Position numbers and translations under genes: made by a program | DNA from: Deltaproteobacteria bacterium | Lineage (GTDB): Bacteria; Myxococcota_A; UBA9160; UBA6930 | Reading direction: 5' to 3' | NCBI GenBank assembly: GCA_016875395.1 | Contig: VGRF01000002.1 | Coordinates: 124,001-188,000 of the forward strand | DNA length: 64,000 nucleotides | Shown: one piece after another, positions 30,322 to 38,880 of the stretch | Layout of the letters: every line of letters begins with the position of its first letter | Numbering within the stretch: position 1 is the stretch's first letter | The notes under the pieces: model-generated | The model's input: only the letters and a program-made list of their open reading frames with translations | Told to the model about the DNA's origin: nothing | Database searches by the model: none

Positions 30322-31829
30322 TTCCCGCGCCCGTGCTGAACCTCGCGGCCGCGATGCCGCTGCTGCTGATCGCCGGCGGCGCGTTCCTCGTGCTCCTGCT
30401 CGACCTCTTCCTCGGCCGCGCGACCGACAGCGAGCGCTGGCGCAAGAACCTCGCGCTCACCTTCGTCTCGGTCGGCGTTCTCGCCGCCGTGGGCTGGTCG
30501 GCCAACGCGTTCCTCGCCGGCGGCGCGCTCGAGTTCAGCCCCGATCACCCGATGTTCCAGCTCGATCGCTTGACCGCGTTCGGCACGATCTCGGTCTGCA
30601 TCGGTGCCGTGCTCGCGCTCTTGCTCTCGACCTATTACTTGAAGGAGGTCGGCGTCCAGCACGGCGAGTACTACGCGCTCGTGCTGCTCGCGACGAGCGG
30701 CATGATCCTGCTCGTCGGCTCGGTCGATCTGATCAGCGCCTTCCTCGGCATCGAGCTGATGAGCATCCCGATCTACGTGCTCGCCGGCTTCGACCGCCGC
30801 CGCGTGCGCGCGAACGAATCCGCGCTGAAGTACTTCCTCGCCGGCTCGTTCGCGAGCGCACTTCTGCTCTACGGCATGGCGCTCCTCTACGGCGCGACCG
30901 GCGAGACGAGCTACGCGGGAATCGGGGCCGCCTTCGACGGCAGCGATCCGCTCGCGGTGATCGGCCTCGCGCTCTTGCTCGTCGGCTTCACCTTCAAGGT
31001 CTCCGCGGTGCCGTTCCACCAGTGGACGCCCGACGTCTACGAAGGCGCGCCCGCCTCCGTGACGGCCTACATGTCCGTCACCGTGAAGGCCGCCGCGTTC
31101 GTCGCGCTGGTGCGCCTCGCGCACACCACGTTCGGGGGCGTGGAGGGCCCGCTCACCGACGCGCTCTGGGTGATCGCCGCGGCCACGATGATCGTGGGCA
31201 ACCTGATGGCGGTGATTCAGGACAACGTGAAGCGCATGCTCGCTTACTCGAGCGTCGCGCACGCGGGCTACCTGCTCGTCGGCCTCGTGGCCGCTTCGCC
31301 CGGCGGCTACGGCGACGCCTACGCCAGCGTGCTCTTCTACCTCGTCGCGTACCTGTTCCTGAACCTCGGCGCCTTCGGCGTGATCATCGCGCTCACGCAC
31401 CGCGGCCAGGACGCCGACCGCTTCGAGGACTACGCCGGGCTCGCGAAGCGCCGCCACGCGCTCGCCGGCCTGATGACTCTGTTCCTGATCGGCCTCGCCG
31501 GCATCCCCGGCACCGCGGGCTTCGTCGCCAAGTTCAAGATCTTCATGGCCGCGGTGCAGCAGGGCTACGTCTCGCTCGTCGTGATCGCCGTGATGACGAG
31601 CCTCGTCTCGGTCTACTACTACCTGCGCCTGCCCGTGCTCATGTACATGCGCGAGCCCGGCGAAGCCGCGGGCCGCCTGCGACTCGCGACCGGCGAGCAG
31701 ATCGCGCTCGTCGCGTGCGCGGTCGCGGTGGTCGTGCTCGGCATCCTGCCCAACAACGGCCCCGAGGACCTGCTCAGCTTCGTGCGCGCCCTCGACTGGT
31801 CGCGCGAAGCGGTGGCGGCGCTGAACTGA
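30318..31829 (+). CDS. nuoN: NADH-quinone oxidoreductase subunit N
   Basis: Third antiporter-like subunit, 503 residues, last gene of the operon. DLISAFLGIELMSIPIYVLAGF, NESALKYFLAGSFASALLLYG, FKVSAVPFHQWTPDVYEGAP, YSSVAHAGYLLVG and AGIPGTAGFVAKFKIF are diagnostic. ATG 30318 overlaps the nuoM stop by four bases. The acetyltransferase gene converges 68 bases downstream; no clear T-rich terminator is seen between them. Confidence 0.97.
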   Translation: MIPAPVLNLAAAMPLLLIAGGAFLVLLLDLFLGRATDSERWRKNLALTFVSVGVLAAVGWSANAFLAGGALEFSPDHPMFQLDRLTAFGTISVCIGAVLALLLSTYYLKEVGVQHGEYYALVLLATSGMILLVGSVDLISAFLGIELMSIPIYVLAGFDRRRVRANESALKYFLAGSFASALLLYGMALLYGATGETSYAGIGAAFDGSDPLAVIGLALLLVGFTFKVSAVPFHQWTPDVYEGAPASVTAYMSVTVKAAAFVALVRLAHTTFGGVEGPLTDALWVIAAATMIVGNLMAVIQDNVKRMLAYSSVAHAGYLLVGLVAASPGGYGDAYASVLFYLVAYLFLNLGAFGVIIALTHRGQDADRFEDYAGLAKRRHALAGLMTLFLIGLAGIPGTAGFVAKFKIFMAAVQQGYVSLVVIAVMTSLVSVYYYLRLPVLMYMREPGEAAGRLRLATGEQIALVACAVAVVVLGILPNNGPEDLLSFVRALDWSREAVAALN

Positions 31830-31897
31830 CGCGCAGGCGAAGCGCGCAGCCTCCGCGCGCGTCGATCCTCCGTGCATCGCGCTCGCGCGTCCGTGGG

Positions 31898-32446
31898 CTA
31901 CCGAAGCGGACTGCGCGCGAGCCATGCCGCGCGCGTGAGCTCGAAGATGTCGTCGTTCTCGGCGAAGTCCTTGCGCGCGTGTAGGAAGCCGAGGCGCTGC
32001 GCGAGCCCGGCCGACGCGCGGTTGTCGAAGTGGATCTCGGCTTGGAGTCGCGCGACTCCCCAGACCTCGAAGAGGTGCGCCACCAACGCCGCGACGGCCT
32101 CGCGCGCGTAGCCGCGTCGCTGATGCGCAGCGCCGATCACGTAGGCGATCGAGCCGCCCTCGCCGCGCAGAGTCGCCTGCGTGAAGCCGATCGCCTCTCG
32201 CGAATCCCGCAGCCGCAGGATCCAGTTGAGCCAATGCTGAGCGCCGTCCGGGCTGCGCCCGCCCGCGAGGAACGCGTACTCGCGCTCCAGCGCCGCGACG
32301 CTTTCGGGCGGCCCGCCCGGCATGTGCGCGTAGAGCCGCGCATCGCTCAGCACGGGAAACATCGCCGAGGCGTGTTCGCCGCGGACGGGTTCGCAAAGGA
32401 GCCGCGCTGTCTCGATCTGCGCGAAGCGCGCATCGCGCTCGCTCAC
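31898..32446 (-). CDS. GNAT N-acetyltransferase (RimJ/RimL type)
   Basis: A 182-residue acetyl-CoA-dependent N-acetyltransferase. The N-terminus IETARLLCEPVRGEH is typical of the RimJ/RimL group, as is the central IAYVIGAAHQRRGYAREAVAALVAHLF, whose Q/RxxGxG/A loop binds acetyl-CoA. IHFDNRASAGLAQRLGF closes the fold. The substrate is unknown. GTG 32446 overlaps the selB stop by four bases, so the gene is co-translated with selB. That linkage does not by itself imply a role in selenoprotein synthesis. Confidence 0.88.
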   Translation of the reverse strand: MSERDARFAQIETARLLCEPVRGEHASAMFPVLSDARLYAHMPGGPPESVAALEREYAFLAGGRSPDGAQHWLNWILRLRDSREAIGFTQATLRGEGGSIAYVIGAAHQRRGYAREAVAALVAHLFEVWGVARLQAEIHFDNRASAGLAQRLGFLHARKDFAENDDIFELTRAAWLARSPLR

Positions 32447-34365
32447 TTCGCGCGCCGCTTCAGCACGCGCACTTCGCCGCGGCGCACGGTGAGCTGCTCC
32501 GTGTCGAACAGCTCCATCAGCGGCACGACGAACTTGCGCGTGCCGCCGATCAGCTCCTTGTAGGCCGCGGTGCCGATTTCGCCGTGCGCTTCGAGATGGG
32601 CGACGACTCGCGTCCGCAGCGCGGCGACGGCGCTCACATCGAACCACAGCTCGCCCGGCGCGCGCACGAGCGCGCCTTCGCGCTCGAGATGCGCGAGCAC
32701 CTCGCGCAGCTCCGCCTCGCTCGCGCGCAGCTCCGCTTCCCACTCGCGCAGCGTGCGCGGCGCGAGACCCGCCTCGCGCGCGCCCGCGCGCAGCCTCGCG
32801 GCGAGCTCCTGCTCGCGCGCAGCGAGCCGCGGCGCGAAGTCAGCGCGGCGCACGAGCTCGCCTTCGACCGCGACTTCTCCGCGCGCTGCGAGCTGTGCGA
32901 GCGCGCGCTCGTAAAGCGCGGGCGCAGCGTTCTCGGGCAGCGCACCGCGCAGCGTTCCCTTCGGCATGCCCGGCTTGATCGGGTTCGCGGCGTGAAACGC
33001 AGCGAGAGCCTCCGCGCAGCGGGACTCCGCCTGCGACACGAGCTCGGTCGACGCGAACACGTCTGCAGCGAGCGCGACGATCTTGCCGCTCTCCTCGGCG
33101 CTCGTGAGCGCTGAAGCGAGCGCCGCAGGCAGGAGCCCGCTCTGCGTGCGCAGCGCCTCGAGCGACATGCCCGCGAATCCGGAGCGAGCGACGCGCTGCG
33201 CCACGCCTTCGGTCGCATCGCCCCGGGCGAGCACTTCGAGGCCGCGCGCGAGAGCGCGGTCGCTGCGCCGCCGGTGCGGCGGCGCGACGTCGAGGATCTC
33301 GCCGCCACCGAGCGTCGCGCCCGAGGCGAAGCCGCGCACGACGAAGCGATCACCGGGCAGTAGTGCGAGCGCGCCGTCGTCGAGATGGATGCGCGCGAAC
33401 GAGCGCGACCCCGGCTCGAAGAAGTCTCCGCCGACGGGCGCGACGTGCGCGCGCACCGCAGCGGTGCCCACCAGCAGCTCGCACGCGACCGGCTTGGGTC
33501 CGCTGTGCGGCGCGGTCGCGAGCCAGCGCAGTGAAGCATCGAACGTGCTCGACGGCGCGAGTGAGCCGGGCGCTGCGACGAGCATCCCGCGCGCGAGATC
33601 CGCGAGCGCGATGCCCTGCAGGTTCACCGCGCAGCGCGAGCCCGGCTCGAGCCGCTCCGCGCTCGCGCCGAAGCTCTGCAGCCCGCGCACGCGCGCACGT
33701 GCGCCGCCGGGGAAGAGCTCGACCGCATCTCCCGCAGTGAGCTCGGCGCCTGCGAGCGTTCCCGTGACGACCGAGCCGAAGCCGCGCATCTCGAAGCAGC
33801 GATCCACCCAGAGCCGCGCGGGGCCCGCGCGCCTCGCTCGCTCGCGCGCCTGCTCCGCCGCGCGCACGAGGGCGCTGCGCAGCTCCGCGATGCCCGCGCC
33901 CGTCGTCGCGGACACGCGCAGCACGTCAGCGCTCGCGAGCGACGTGTCCGCGAGCAGATCGCGCACCTCGGTTTCGGCGAGGTCCGCGACGTCGGCGTCG
34001 GCAAGATCGCTCTTCGTCAGCGCGACGACGCCGTGCGCGATCCCGAGCAAGTCGATGATCGCCAGGTGCTCGCGCGTCTGCGGCATCGCGCCTTCGTCCG
34101 CGGCGACGACGAGCAGCACGAAGTCGATCCCCGTCGCGCCCGACACCATCGTGCGCACGAGCCCCTCATGCCCCGGCACGTCGACGACGCCGATCGTGAG
34201 CCCGGGCGCGAGCGCGAGCGGCGCGAACCCGAGCTCGATCGTGATGCCGCGCGCCTTCTCCTCGGGCAGCCGATCCGTGTCGACGCCCGTGAGCGCGCGC
34301 ACGAGCGTGGTCTTGCCGTGATCGATGTGACCCGCGGTGCCGAGGATGAGGTTGTTACGGGACAT
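32443..34365 (-). CDS. selB: Selenocysteine-specific elongation factor
   Basis: GTPase that delivers Sec-tRNA to the ribosome at UGA codons with a SECIS hairpin. The N-terminus LILGTAGHIDHGKTTLVRALTGVDTDRLPEEK with the ARGITIELGFAPL switch, DVPGHE (G3) and TKSD (G4) identifies an EF-Tu-like domain of the SelB type. Domains II/III follow, and the C-terminal half has winged-helix repeats ending EIGTAAYKELIGGTRKFVVPLMELFD, the SECIS-binding part. It is about 640 residues long. ATG 34365 is my start; a GTG nine bases earlier is possible. The upstream DNA contains two further copies of the first 48 or so bases (see repeat). No selA, selC or selD is in the window. Confidence 0.93.
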   Translation of the reverse strand: MSRNNLILGTAGHIDHGKTTLVRALTGVDTDRLPEEKARGITIELGFAPLALAPGLTIGVVDVPGHEGLVRTMVSGATGIDFVLLVVAADEGAMPQTREHLAIIDLLGIAHGVVALTKSDLADADVADLAETEVRDLLADTSLASADVLRVSATTGAGIAELRSALVRAAEQARERARRAGPARLWVDRCFEMRGFGSVVTGTLAGAELTAGDAVELFPGGARARVRGLQSFGASAERLEPGSRCAVNLQGIALADLARGMLVAAPGSLAPSSTFDASLRWLATAPHSGPKPVACELLVGTAAVRAHVAPVGGDFFEPGSRSFARIHLDDGALALLPGDRFVVRGFASGATLGGGEILDVAPPHRRRSDRALARGLEVLARGDATEGVAQRVARSGFAGMSLEALRTQSGLLPAALASALTSAEESGKIVALAADVFASTELVSQAESRCAEALAAFHAANPIKPGMPKGTLRGALPENAAPALYERALAQLAARGEVAVEGELVRRADFAPRLAAREQELAARLRAGAREAGLAPRTLREWEAELRASEAELREVLAHLEREGALVRAPGELWFDVSAVAALRTRVVAHLEAHGEIGTAAYKELIGGTRKFVVPLMELFDTEQLTVRRGEVRVLKRRAK

Positions 34366-34584
34366 CGAAGCCACTGTCCGATCTCCGCTCGGCTTCGCCT
34401 CGCTGCGCGCCGCTTGGCGGCTTGCCGCCGTGATCGATGTGGCCCGCGGTGCCGAGGATGAGGTTGCTACGCGTCATCGAAGCCACTGTCCGATCTCCGC
34501 TCGGCTTCGCCTCGCTGCGCGCCGCTTCGCGGCTTGCTGCCGTGATCGATGTGGCCCGCGGTGCCGAGGATGAGGTTGTTACGG
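34319..34584. repeat. 112-bp tandem repeat made of the selB 5' end plus a REP-like insert
   Basis: Units begin at 34319, 34431 and 34543 (the third is partial, to about 34584), exactly 112 bases apart. Each unit starts with the complement of the selB codons for NNLILGTAGHIDHG, including a copy of the start region. It then runs through a CGGCTTCGCCTCGCTGCGCG element. Unit 1 is the functional selB start. Units 2 and 3 encode short truncated copies beginning MTRSNLILG and MTTPALRNNLILG that leave the SelB sequence right after HIDHG. Because 112 is not a multiple of three, the copies are not one reading frame. Confidence 0.92.
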
Positions 34585-34642
34585 AGTGCCGGAGTCGTCA
34601 TTGCTGGCAGGGTTGCACACACGCAGCTCGGCGCCGGATGGG

Positions 34643-34658
34643 GTGAACGGTCGTTCAC
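34643..34658. promoter_or_regulatory. Palindromic operator candidate ahead of the Phd/VapC pair
   Basis: GTGAACG-GT-CGTTCAC is a perfect 7-2-7 inverted repeat, 36 bases before the antitoxin ATG. Autorepression by the antitoxin-toxin complex is the usual arrangement. The half-site also resembles TetR-family operators, so another regulator is possible. Confidence 0.5.
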
Positions 34659-34694
34659 GTTGACGCCGCCGGAGCGTGAGGCCAACTTCGCGCG

Positions 34695-34979
34695 ATGGCG
34701 AAAGAGAGAATCATCGGAGTTCGCGAGCTGCGGGAACGGCTGAGCGATTATCTCGAGCTCGTTGCGAACGGGGAGTCGCTCACGATCGGAACGCGCAAAG
34801 CCGCGGTTGCGCGGCTCGTGCCCGCAGCGCCGCTGAGCGAGGGCGAAGCGTTGGATCGGCTCGCGGCGGAGGGACGAATTCAGAAGCCGCGTGGGAAGCT
34901 CCGCCTGCGCGGGCCCGTGAAGCTGCGCAAGCGGCAAACGAAGTCGGTCTCAGACCAAGTCGTCGAGGATCGGCGATGA
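34695..34979 (+). CDS. Type II antitoxin, Phd/YefM family
   Basis: A 94-residue antitoxin. The N-terminal half, MAKERIIGVRELRERLSDYL through ESLTIGTRKAAVARLVP, is the Phd/YefM DNA-binding fold. The basic C-terminal half (about 60-94) is presumably disordered and wraps the toxin. Its stop overlaps the toxin ATG by four bases, the classical antitoxin-first order. A perfect palindrome lies upstream. It is transcribed away from selB and converges with serS through the toxin gene. Confidence 0.9.
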   Translation: MAKERIIGVRELRERLSDYLELVANGESLTIGTRKAAVARLVPAAPLSEGEALDRLAAEGRIQKPRGKLRLRGPVKLRKRQTKSVSDQVVEDRR

Positions 34980-35404
34980 TCCTCTACCTCGACACGAGCG
35001 CGCTGGTGAAGCTCTATGTCGAGGAAGCGGGCTCCGCGCGGACTCGCGAGCTCGTCGATCGCTCCGACGGCGCCTACACGTCACGGATCAGCTACGTCGA
35101 GGCGCGTGCCGCATTTGCGCGGCGGCTACGCGCGCAGGCGATGAGCCGCCGCGAACACGGCGACATCGTGAGTAGGTTCGAGGCGGGCTGGAGCGGCTTC
35201 GGCGTCGTCGAGCTCTCCGACCCACTCGCGCGAAGCGCGGGCACGCTCGCCGAGAAGCACGGCCTACGGGCGCTCGACGCGACCCAGCTGGCAGCGGCGC
35301 TCGAGCTGCGCACGGGGTCTGTGCCGGTCGACTTCGCTTGTTTCGACCGCCGCCTTGCGCACGCTGCGCGCGAGGAACGCCTGCCGCTCGCAGCGAGCCT
35401 CTAG
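34976..35404 (+). CDS. vapC: PIN-domain ribonuclease toxin, VapC family
   Basis: A 142-residue toxin expected to cleave RNA, often tRNA. PIN acidic residues are visible: D6 in ILYLDTSALVKL, Glu in SRISYVEARAAF, and Asp in RALDATQLAAAL, with a last Asp in FACFDRRL. ATG 34976 overlaps the antitoxin stop. The 3' end overlaps the serS stop by four bases on the other strand. It is paired with a Phd-type rather than AbrB/VapB-type antitoxin, a common mixed pairing. Confidence 0.9.
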   Translation: MILYLDTSALVKLYVEEAGSARTRELVDRSDGAYTSRISYVEARAAFARRLRAQAMSRREHGDIVSRFEAGWSGFGVVELSDPLARSAGTLAEKHGLRALDATQLAAALELRTGSVPVDFACFDRRLAHAAREERLPLAASL

Positions 35405-36678
35405 CGCTTCCCGATCACCTCGCGCCCCACGTACGGCTGCAGCGCCTTCGGCACCGCGATCGTGCCGTCGGCGCGCTGGTGGTTCTCGAGCAGCGCGAGG
35501 ATCAGGCGCGCGTTCGAGACCGCGGTGCCGTTCAGCATGTGCGCGAACTCGTTCTTCTTCTTGGCCTTGCGCCGGAAGCGCACGCGCAGCCGGCGCGCCT
35601 GATAATCGGTGCAGTTCGACGTGCTCGAGATCTCGCCGTAGCTGCCGCGCTCGCCGCGCCCCGGCATCCACGCCTCGATGTCGAACTTGCGATACGCCGG
35701 CGCGCCGAGGTCGCCGGCCGCGATGTCGACCACGCGATACGGCAGCTGGAGTCCCTGATAAATGCGCTCCTCGATCGCGAGCAGCTGCTCGTGCATCGCG
35801 TCGGAATCTTCGGGGCGCGTGATCGCGAACATCTCCACCTTCGTGAACTGATGCACGCGGTAGAGGCCCTTGCTCTCGCGCCCCGCGGCGCCCGCCTCGG
35901 TGCGGAAGCAGTGAGAGATGCCGGCCATCTTCACCGGCAGCTGCTCTTCCTCGAGGATCGTGTCTGCGTAGAGGCCACCCAGCGTGATCTCCGCAGTGCC
36001 GACGAGGCAGAGGTCGCTGTTCGCGACCGAGTAGATCTGCGTCTCCTCGCCGCGCGGGTTGAAGCCGATGCCTTCGAGGATGTCCGCGCGCGCGAGGTCG
36101 GGCGTGACGTAGGGCGTGAAGCCTTCGGCCAACAACAAGTCGAGCGCGTAGCGCTGCAGCCCGAGCTCGAGCAGCACGGCCTCGTTCTTCAGGTAGTAGA
36201 ACTTCTGTCCCGCCACCTTCGCGCCGCCGTCGAAGTCCGCGAGATCGAGCGCCGCCGCGAGCTGGAGATGATCCTTCGGCGCGAAGCCGAGCTGCGCTGG
36301 CGCGCCGACGCGGCGCAGCTCCTTCGCGTCGTCCTCGCCCCCATCCGGTACGGCGGCGTGCAGGAAGTTCGGGAGATCGCGCAGCTTCGCGTCGAGCTTC
36401 GCGCGCAGCGCCTCGGTCTCTGCCTCCACGCGCACGACCGCCTCCTTCAGCGCGCGACCCTCGGCGCCGTGCGCTTCGCGCTCCTCGGGCGCGAGCTTCT
36501 TCTTGCCGCGCTCCTGGTGCTCGTTGCGCCGGCGATTCGTCTCGTTCAGCTCGTGCTGCTTCGCCGCGACCTGCGCGTGCAGCGCGATCGCGCCATCCAG
36601 ATCGGCGCGCACGCCGCGCCGGCGAATGCTCGCCGCTATTTCATCGCGGCGTTCGGCGAGGCTGCGGGCATCGAGCAT
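35401..36678 (-). CDS. serS: Serine--tRNA ligase
   Basis: Charges tRNA-Ser, and tRNA-Sec in organisms that use selenocysteine. It is 425 residues long. The N-terminal coiled-coil tRNA-binding arm spans about 25-105, rich in KQHELNETNRRRN-type heptads. Class II motif 2 is FRTEAGAAGRESKGLYRVHQF. The motif 3 region NGTAVSNARLILALLENHQ resembles the Thermus-type form, and the C-terminus ends VPKALQPYVGREVIGKR. The ATG at 36678 is clear. selB lies one kilobase downstream on the same strand, separated by the toxin-antitoxin pair and repeats. Confidence 0.96.
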   Translation of the reverse strand: MLDARSLAERRDEIAASIRRRGVRADLDGAIALHAQVAAKQHELNETNRRRNEHQERGKKKLAPEEREAHGAEGRALKEAVVRVEAETEALRAKLDAKLRDLPNFLHAAVPDGGEDDAKELRRVGAPAQLGFAPKDHLQLAAALDLADFDGGAKVAGQKFYYLKNEAVLLELGLQRYALDLLLAEGFTPYVTPDLARADILEGIGFNPRGEETQIYSVANSDLCLVGTAEITLGGLYADTILEEEQLPVKMAGISHCFRTEAGAAGRESKGLYRVHQFTKVEMFAITRPEDSDAMHEQLLAIEERIYQGLQLPYRVVDIAAGDLGAPAYRKFDIEAWMPGRGERGSYGEISSTSNCTDYQARRLRVRFRRKAKKKNEFAHMLNGTAVSNARLILALLENHQRADGTIAVPKALQPYVGREVIGKR

Positions 36679-36793
36679 GAGCGAAGACTCCGGGCGCGCG
36701 CGCAGGCGCGGCGGGGCGAGATAGCGGGAGGGCGGGGACGGGGCCAGGAGGAGAATCGAGGGGCCAGCGTCAGGCGCCGAATCCTCGACTTCT

Positions 36794-37525
36794 TTACCGC
36801 AGCTCGCTCGCGAACAGGGCCTTCACGCGGGACCACGCGTCGTCAGCGCTCGGCGCGTGGTAGGAGCCGCGCGCGTTGCAGAAGAACCCGTGGTCCGCCT
36901 CGTACACGACCACCTCGTGCCGCGTACCCGCGCGCTTCAGCGCGTCGCGCATCGCGTCGACCTGCGCCATCGGGATGAGCGCGTCCTTGGCGCCCATCAG
37001 GCACACGATCTTGCCCTTGATCTTGGGCGTGCGGCCGAGTGTCGAGGCCTTGCCGCCGGGGCCCTTCGGCGCGGCGATGCCGCCGCCATAGAACGAGGCC
37101 GCCGCGGCGACGTCGGTCTCGCATGCGGTGAGGTACGTCATGTGCCCGCCGATGCAGAAGCCCATCGCGCCGATCTTGCCGGTGCAGCCGGGCTGCTTGC
37201 GCAGGAACGCGACCGCGGCCTGCGCGTCCGCGGTCATCGTGTCGGCGTCGAGCGACATCAGGCCCTTCATGCCCACACCCATGCCCGCTTCGTCGTAGGC
37301 GACGTCGAGGCCGGGATGCGTGCGATGAAAGAAGTCCGGCGCGAGCACGATGTAGCCCTCGCGCGCGACGCGCTCCGCCACTTCGCGGATGTGCGCATTC
37401 ACTCCGAAGATCTCCATGTACACGATCACGCCCGCGCGCGGCGCCGAGTCCGCGGGGCGCACCAGGTAGCCGCCCATGTTCGTGCCGCCGACCGGGATCG
37501 AAACGCGCTCGCTGCGAATCTCCAT
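36794..37525 (-). CDS. Dienelactone hydrolase family protein
   Basis: An alpha/beta hydrolase of 243 residues. The family's nucleophilic cysteine sits in IGAMGFCIGGHMTYL. The Asp of the triad is probably in LMGAKDALIP, and the His in YEADHGFFCN. VIVYMEIFGVNAHIREVAERVA at the N-terminus is typical of the cytosolic carboxymethylenebutenolidase-like group. It is divergent from the transporter gene. The substrate is not predictable; aromatic or lactone degradation is the family's known context. Confidence 0.9.
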   Translation of the reverse strand: MEIRSERVSIPVGGTNMGGYLVRPADSAPRAGVIVYMEIFGVNAHIREVAERVAREGYIVLAPDFFHRTHPGLDVAYDEAGMGVGMKGLMSLDADTMTADAQAAVAFLRKQPGCTGKIGAMGFCIGGHMTYLTACETDVAAAASFYGGGIAAPKGPGGKASTLGRTPKIKGKIVCLMGAKDALIPMAQVDAMRDALKRAGTRHEVVVYEADHGFFCNARGSYHAPSADDAWSRVKALFASELR

Positions 37526-37598
37526 GAAGCCTCCTCGAAGCGCGGCACGCTATCGCGGGTCCCCGCCCCTGGCATAGTGTGCGCGACGTGGAGGGCGC

Positions 37599-38873
37599 AT
37601 GGGCGACGCGAGTTCTCCCGCGGACGACGCGGGCAGCAGCCTCACGCTGCGCATTCTCGTCGGGATGCTCTCGGGATTTCTGCTCGGCCTCGTGATCAAT
37701 GGGCTCTTCGCGCCGGGCGCCGCGCGCGACGCCGTGCTCGGCGTGCTCCAGGTCGGCGGCGCGATCTTCGTCGCGAGCTTGAAGCTGCTCGTGGTGCCGC
37801 TCGTGTTCGTATCGCTCGTGTGCGGCGCGGCCTCGCTCGACGACGTCGCGAAGCTCGGCCGCGTCGGCGGCAAGACGATGGCGCTCTACCTCGTGACGAC
37901 GACGATCGCGATCGCCATCGCGGTGAGCGCGGGCGCGCTGGTACGCCCCGGCGACGGCTTCGCGCTCCCGACCGACGTCGCCTACTCGCCGCCGCCCGCG
38001 CCGGCGCTCTCCGAGGTGCTGCTCGGCATCTTCCCGACGAATCCGGTGCAGGCGATGGCCGATGGCAACATGCTGCAGATCATCGTGTTCGCCGTGCTGT
38101 TCGGCGTCGCGATGACGCTCTCGGGAGCGCCGGGCAAGCGTCTGCTCGCGTTCTTTCAGGACGCGAACGAAGTCGTGCTGCGCCTCGTGCTCGTGCTGAT
38201 GAAGCTCGCCCCGCTCGGCGTGTTCTGCTTGATCGCGAAGGTGTTCGCGGAGCAAGGCTTTGGCGCCTTCGCGCCGCTGCTGAAGTACTTCTTCCTCGTG
38301 CTCGCGGTGCTCGTCGTGCACATGACGGTCGTCTACCCGTCGCTGCTCGTGCTGCTCGGACGCCTGAATCCGCGCGCGTTCTTCCTCGGCTTCCGCGAGC
38401 CGATCGCCGTCGCGTTCGGCACCTCGAGCAGCAACGCCACGCTGCCCGTCACGCTGCGCGCGGTCGAGCACAAGCTCGGCGTCGACAACGCGATCGCGTC
38501 GTTCACGATCCCGCTCGGCGCCACGATCAACATGGACGGCACCGCGATCATGCAGGGCGTCGCCGCCTGCTTCATCGCACAGGTCTACGGCGTCGACCTG
38601 ACGACCACGGACTACCTGATGGTCGTCGTGACGGCGACGCTCGCTTCGATCGGTACCGCGGGCGTGCCCGGCGTCGGCCTCGTGATGCTCGCGATGGTGC
38701 TGCGCCAGGTGAACCTGCCCGTCGAAGGCATCGCGCTGATCATCGGCGTCGACCGGCTGCTCGACATGTCGCGCACCATCGTGAACGTGACCGGCGACGC
38801 CGCCGTCACCTGCATCGTCGCGAAGAGCGAGGGCCGGCTCGATCTCGCGAAGTACAACGCCAACGCCGGGTAG
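37599..38873 (+). CDS. Dicarboxylate/amino acid:cation symporter (DAACS family)
   Basis: Inner-membrane sodium- or proton-coupled importer of C4-dicarboxylates or glutamate/aspartate, 424 residues with eight helices and two re-entrant hairpins. Hairpin 1 carries the serine-rich GTSSSNATLPVT. The family signature is IPLGATINMDGTAIMQGVAACFIAQ, followed by ASIGTAGVPGVGLVML (hairpin 2) and VDRLLDMSRTIVNVTGDAAVT with the substrate-binding Asp/Arg/Asn region. It is followed after seven bases by the SnoaL-like gene, a likely operon. Confidence 0.94.
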   Translation: MGDASSPADDAGSSLTLRILVGMLSGFLLGLVINGLFAPGAARDAVLGVLQVGGAIFVASLKLLVVPLVFVSLVCGAASLDDVAKLGRVGGKTMALYLVTTTIAIAIAVSAGALVRPGDGFALPTDVAYSPPPAPALSEVLLGIFPTNPVQAMADGNMLQIIVFAVLFGVAMTLSGAPGKRLLAFFQDANEVVLRLVLVLMKLAPLGVFCLIAKVFAEQGFGAFAPLLKYFFLVLAVLVVHMTVVYPSLLVLLGRLNPRAFFLGFREPIAVAFGTSSSNATLPVTLRAVEHKLGVDNAIASFTIPLGATINMDGTAIMQGVAACFIAQVYGVDLTTTDYLMVVVTATLASIGTAGVPGVGLVMLAMVLRQVNLPVEGIALIIGVDRLLDMSRTIVNVTGDAAVTCIVAKSEGRLDLAKYNANAG

Positions 38874-38880
38874 GGAGACC

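Noticed and set aside
34431-34937. Separate short genes starting with SelB-like MTTPALRNNLILG or MTRSNLILG
   Set aside because: They are repeat copies that lose SelB similarity after HIDHG and end in REP-like sequence; treated as part of the repeat, not as genes.
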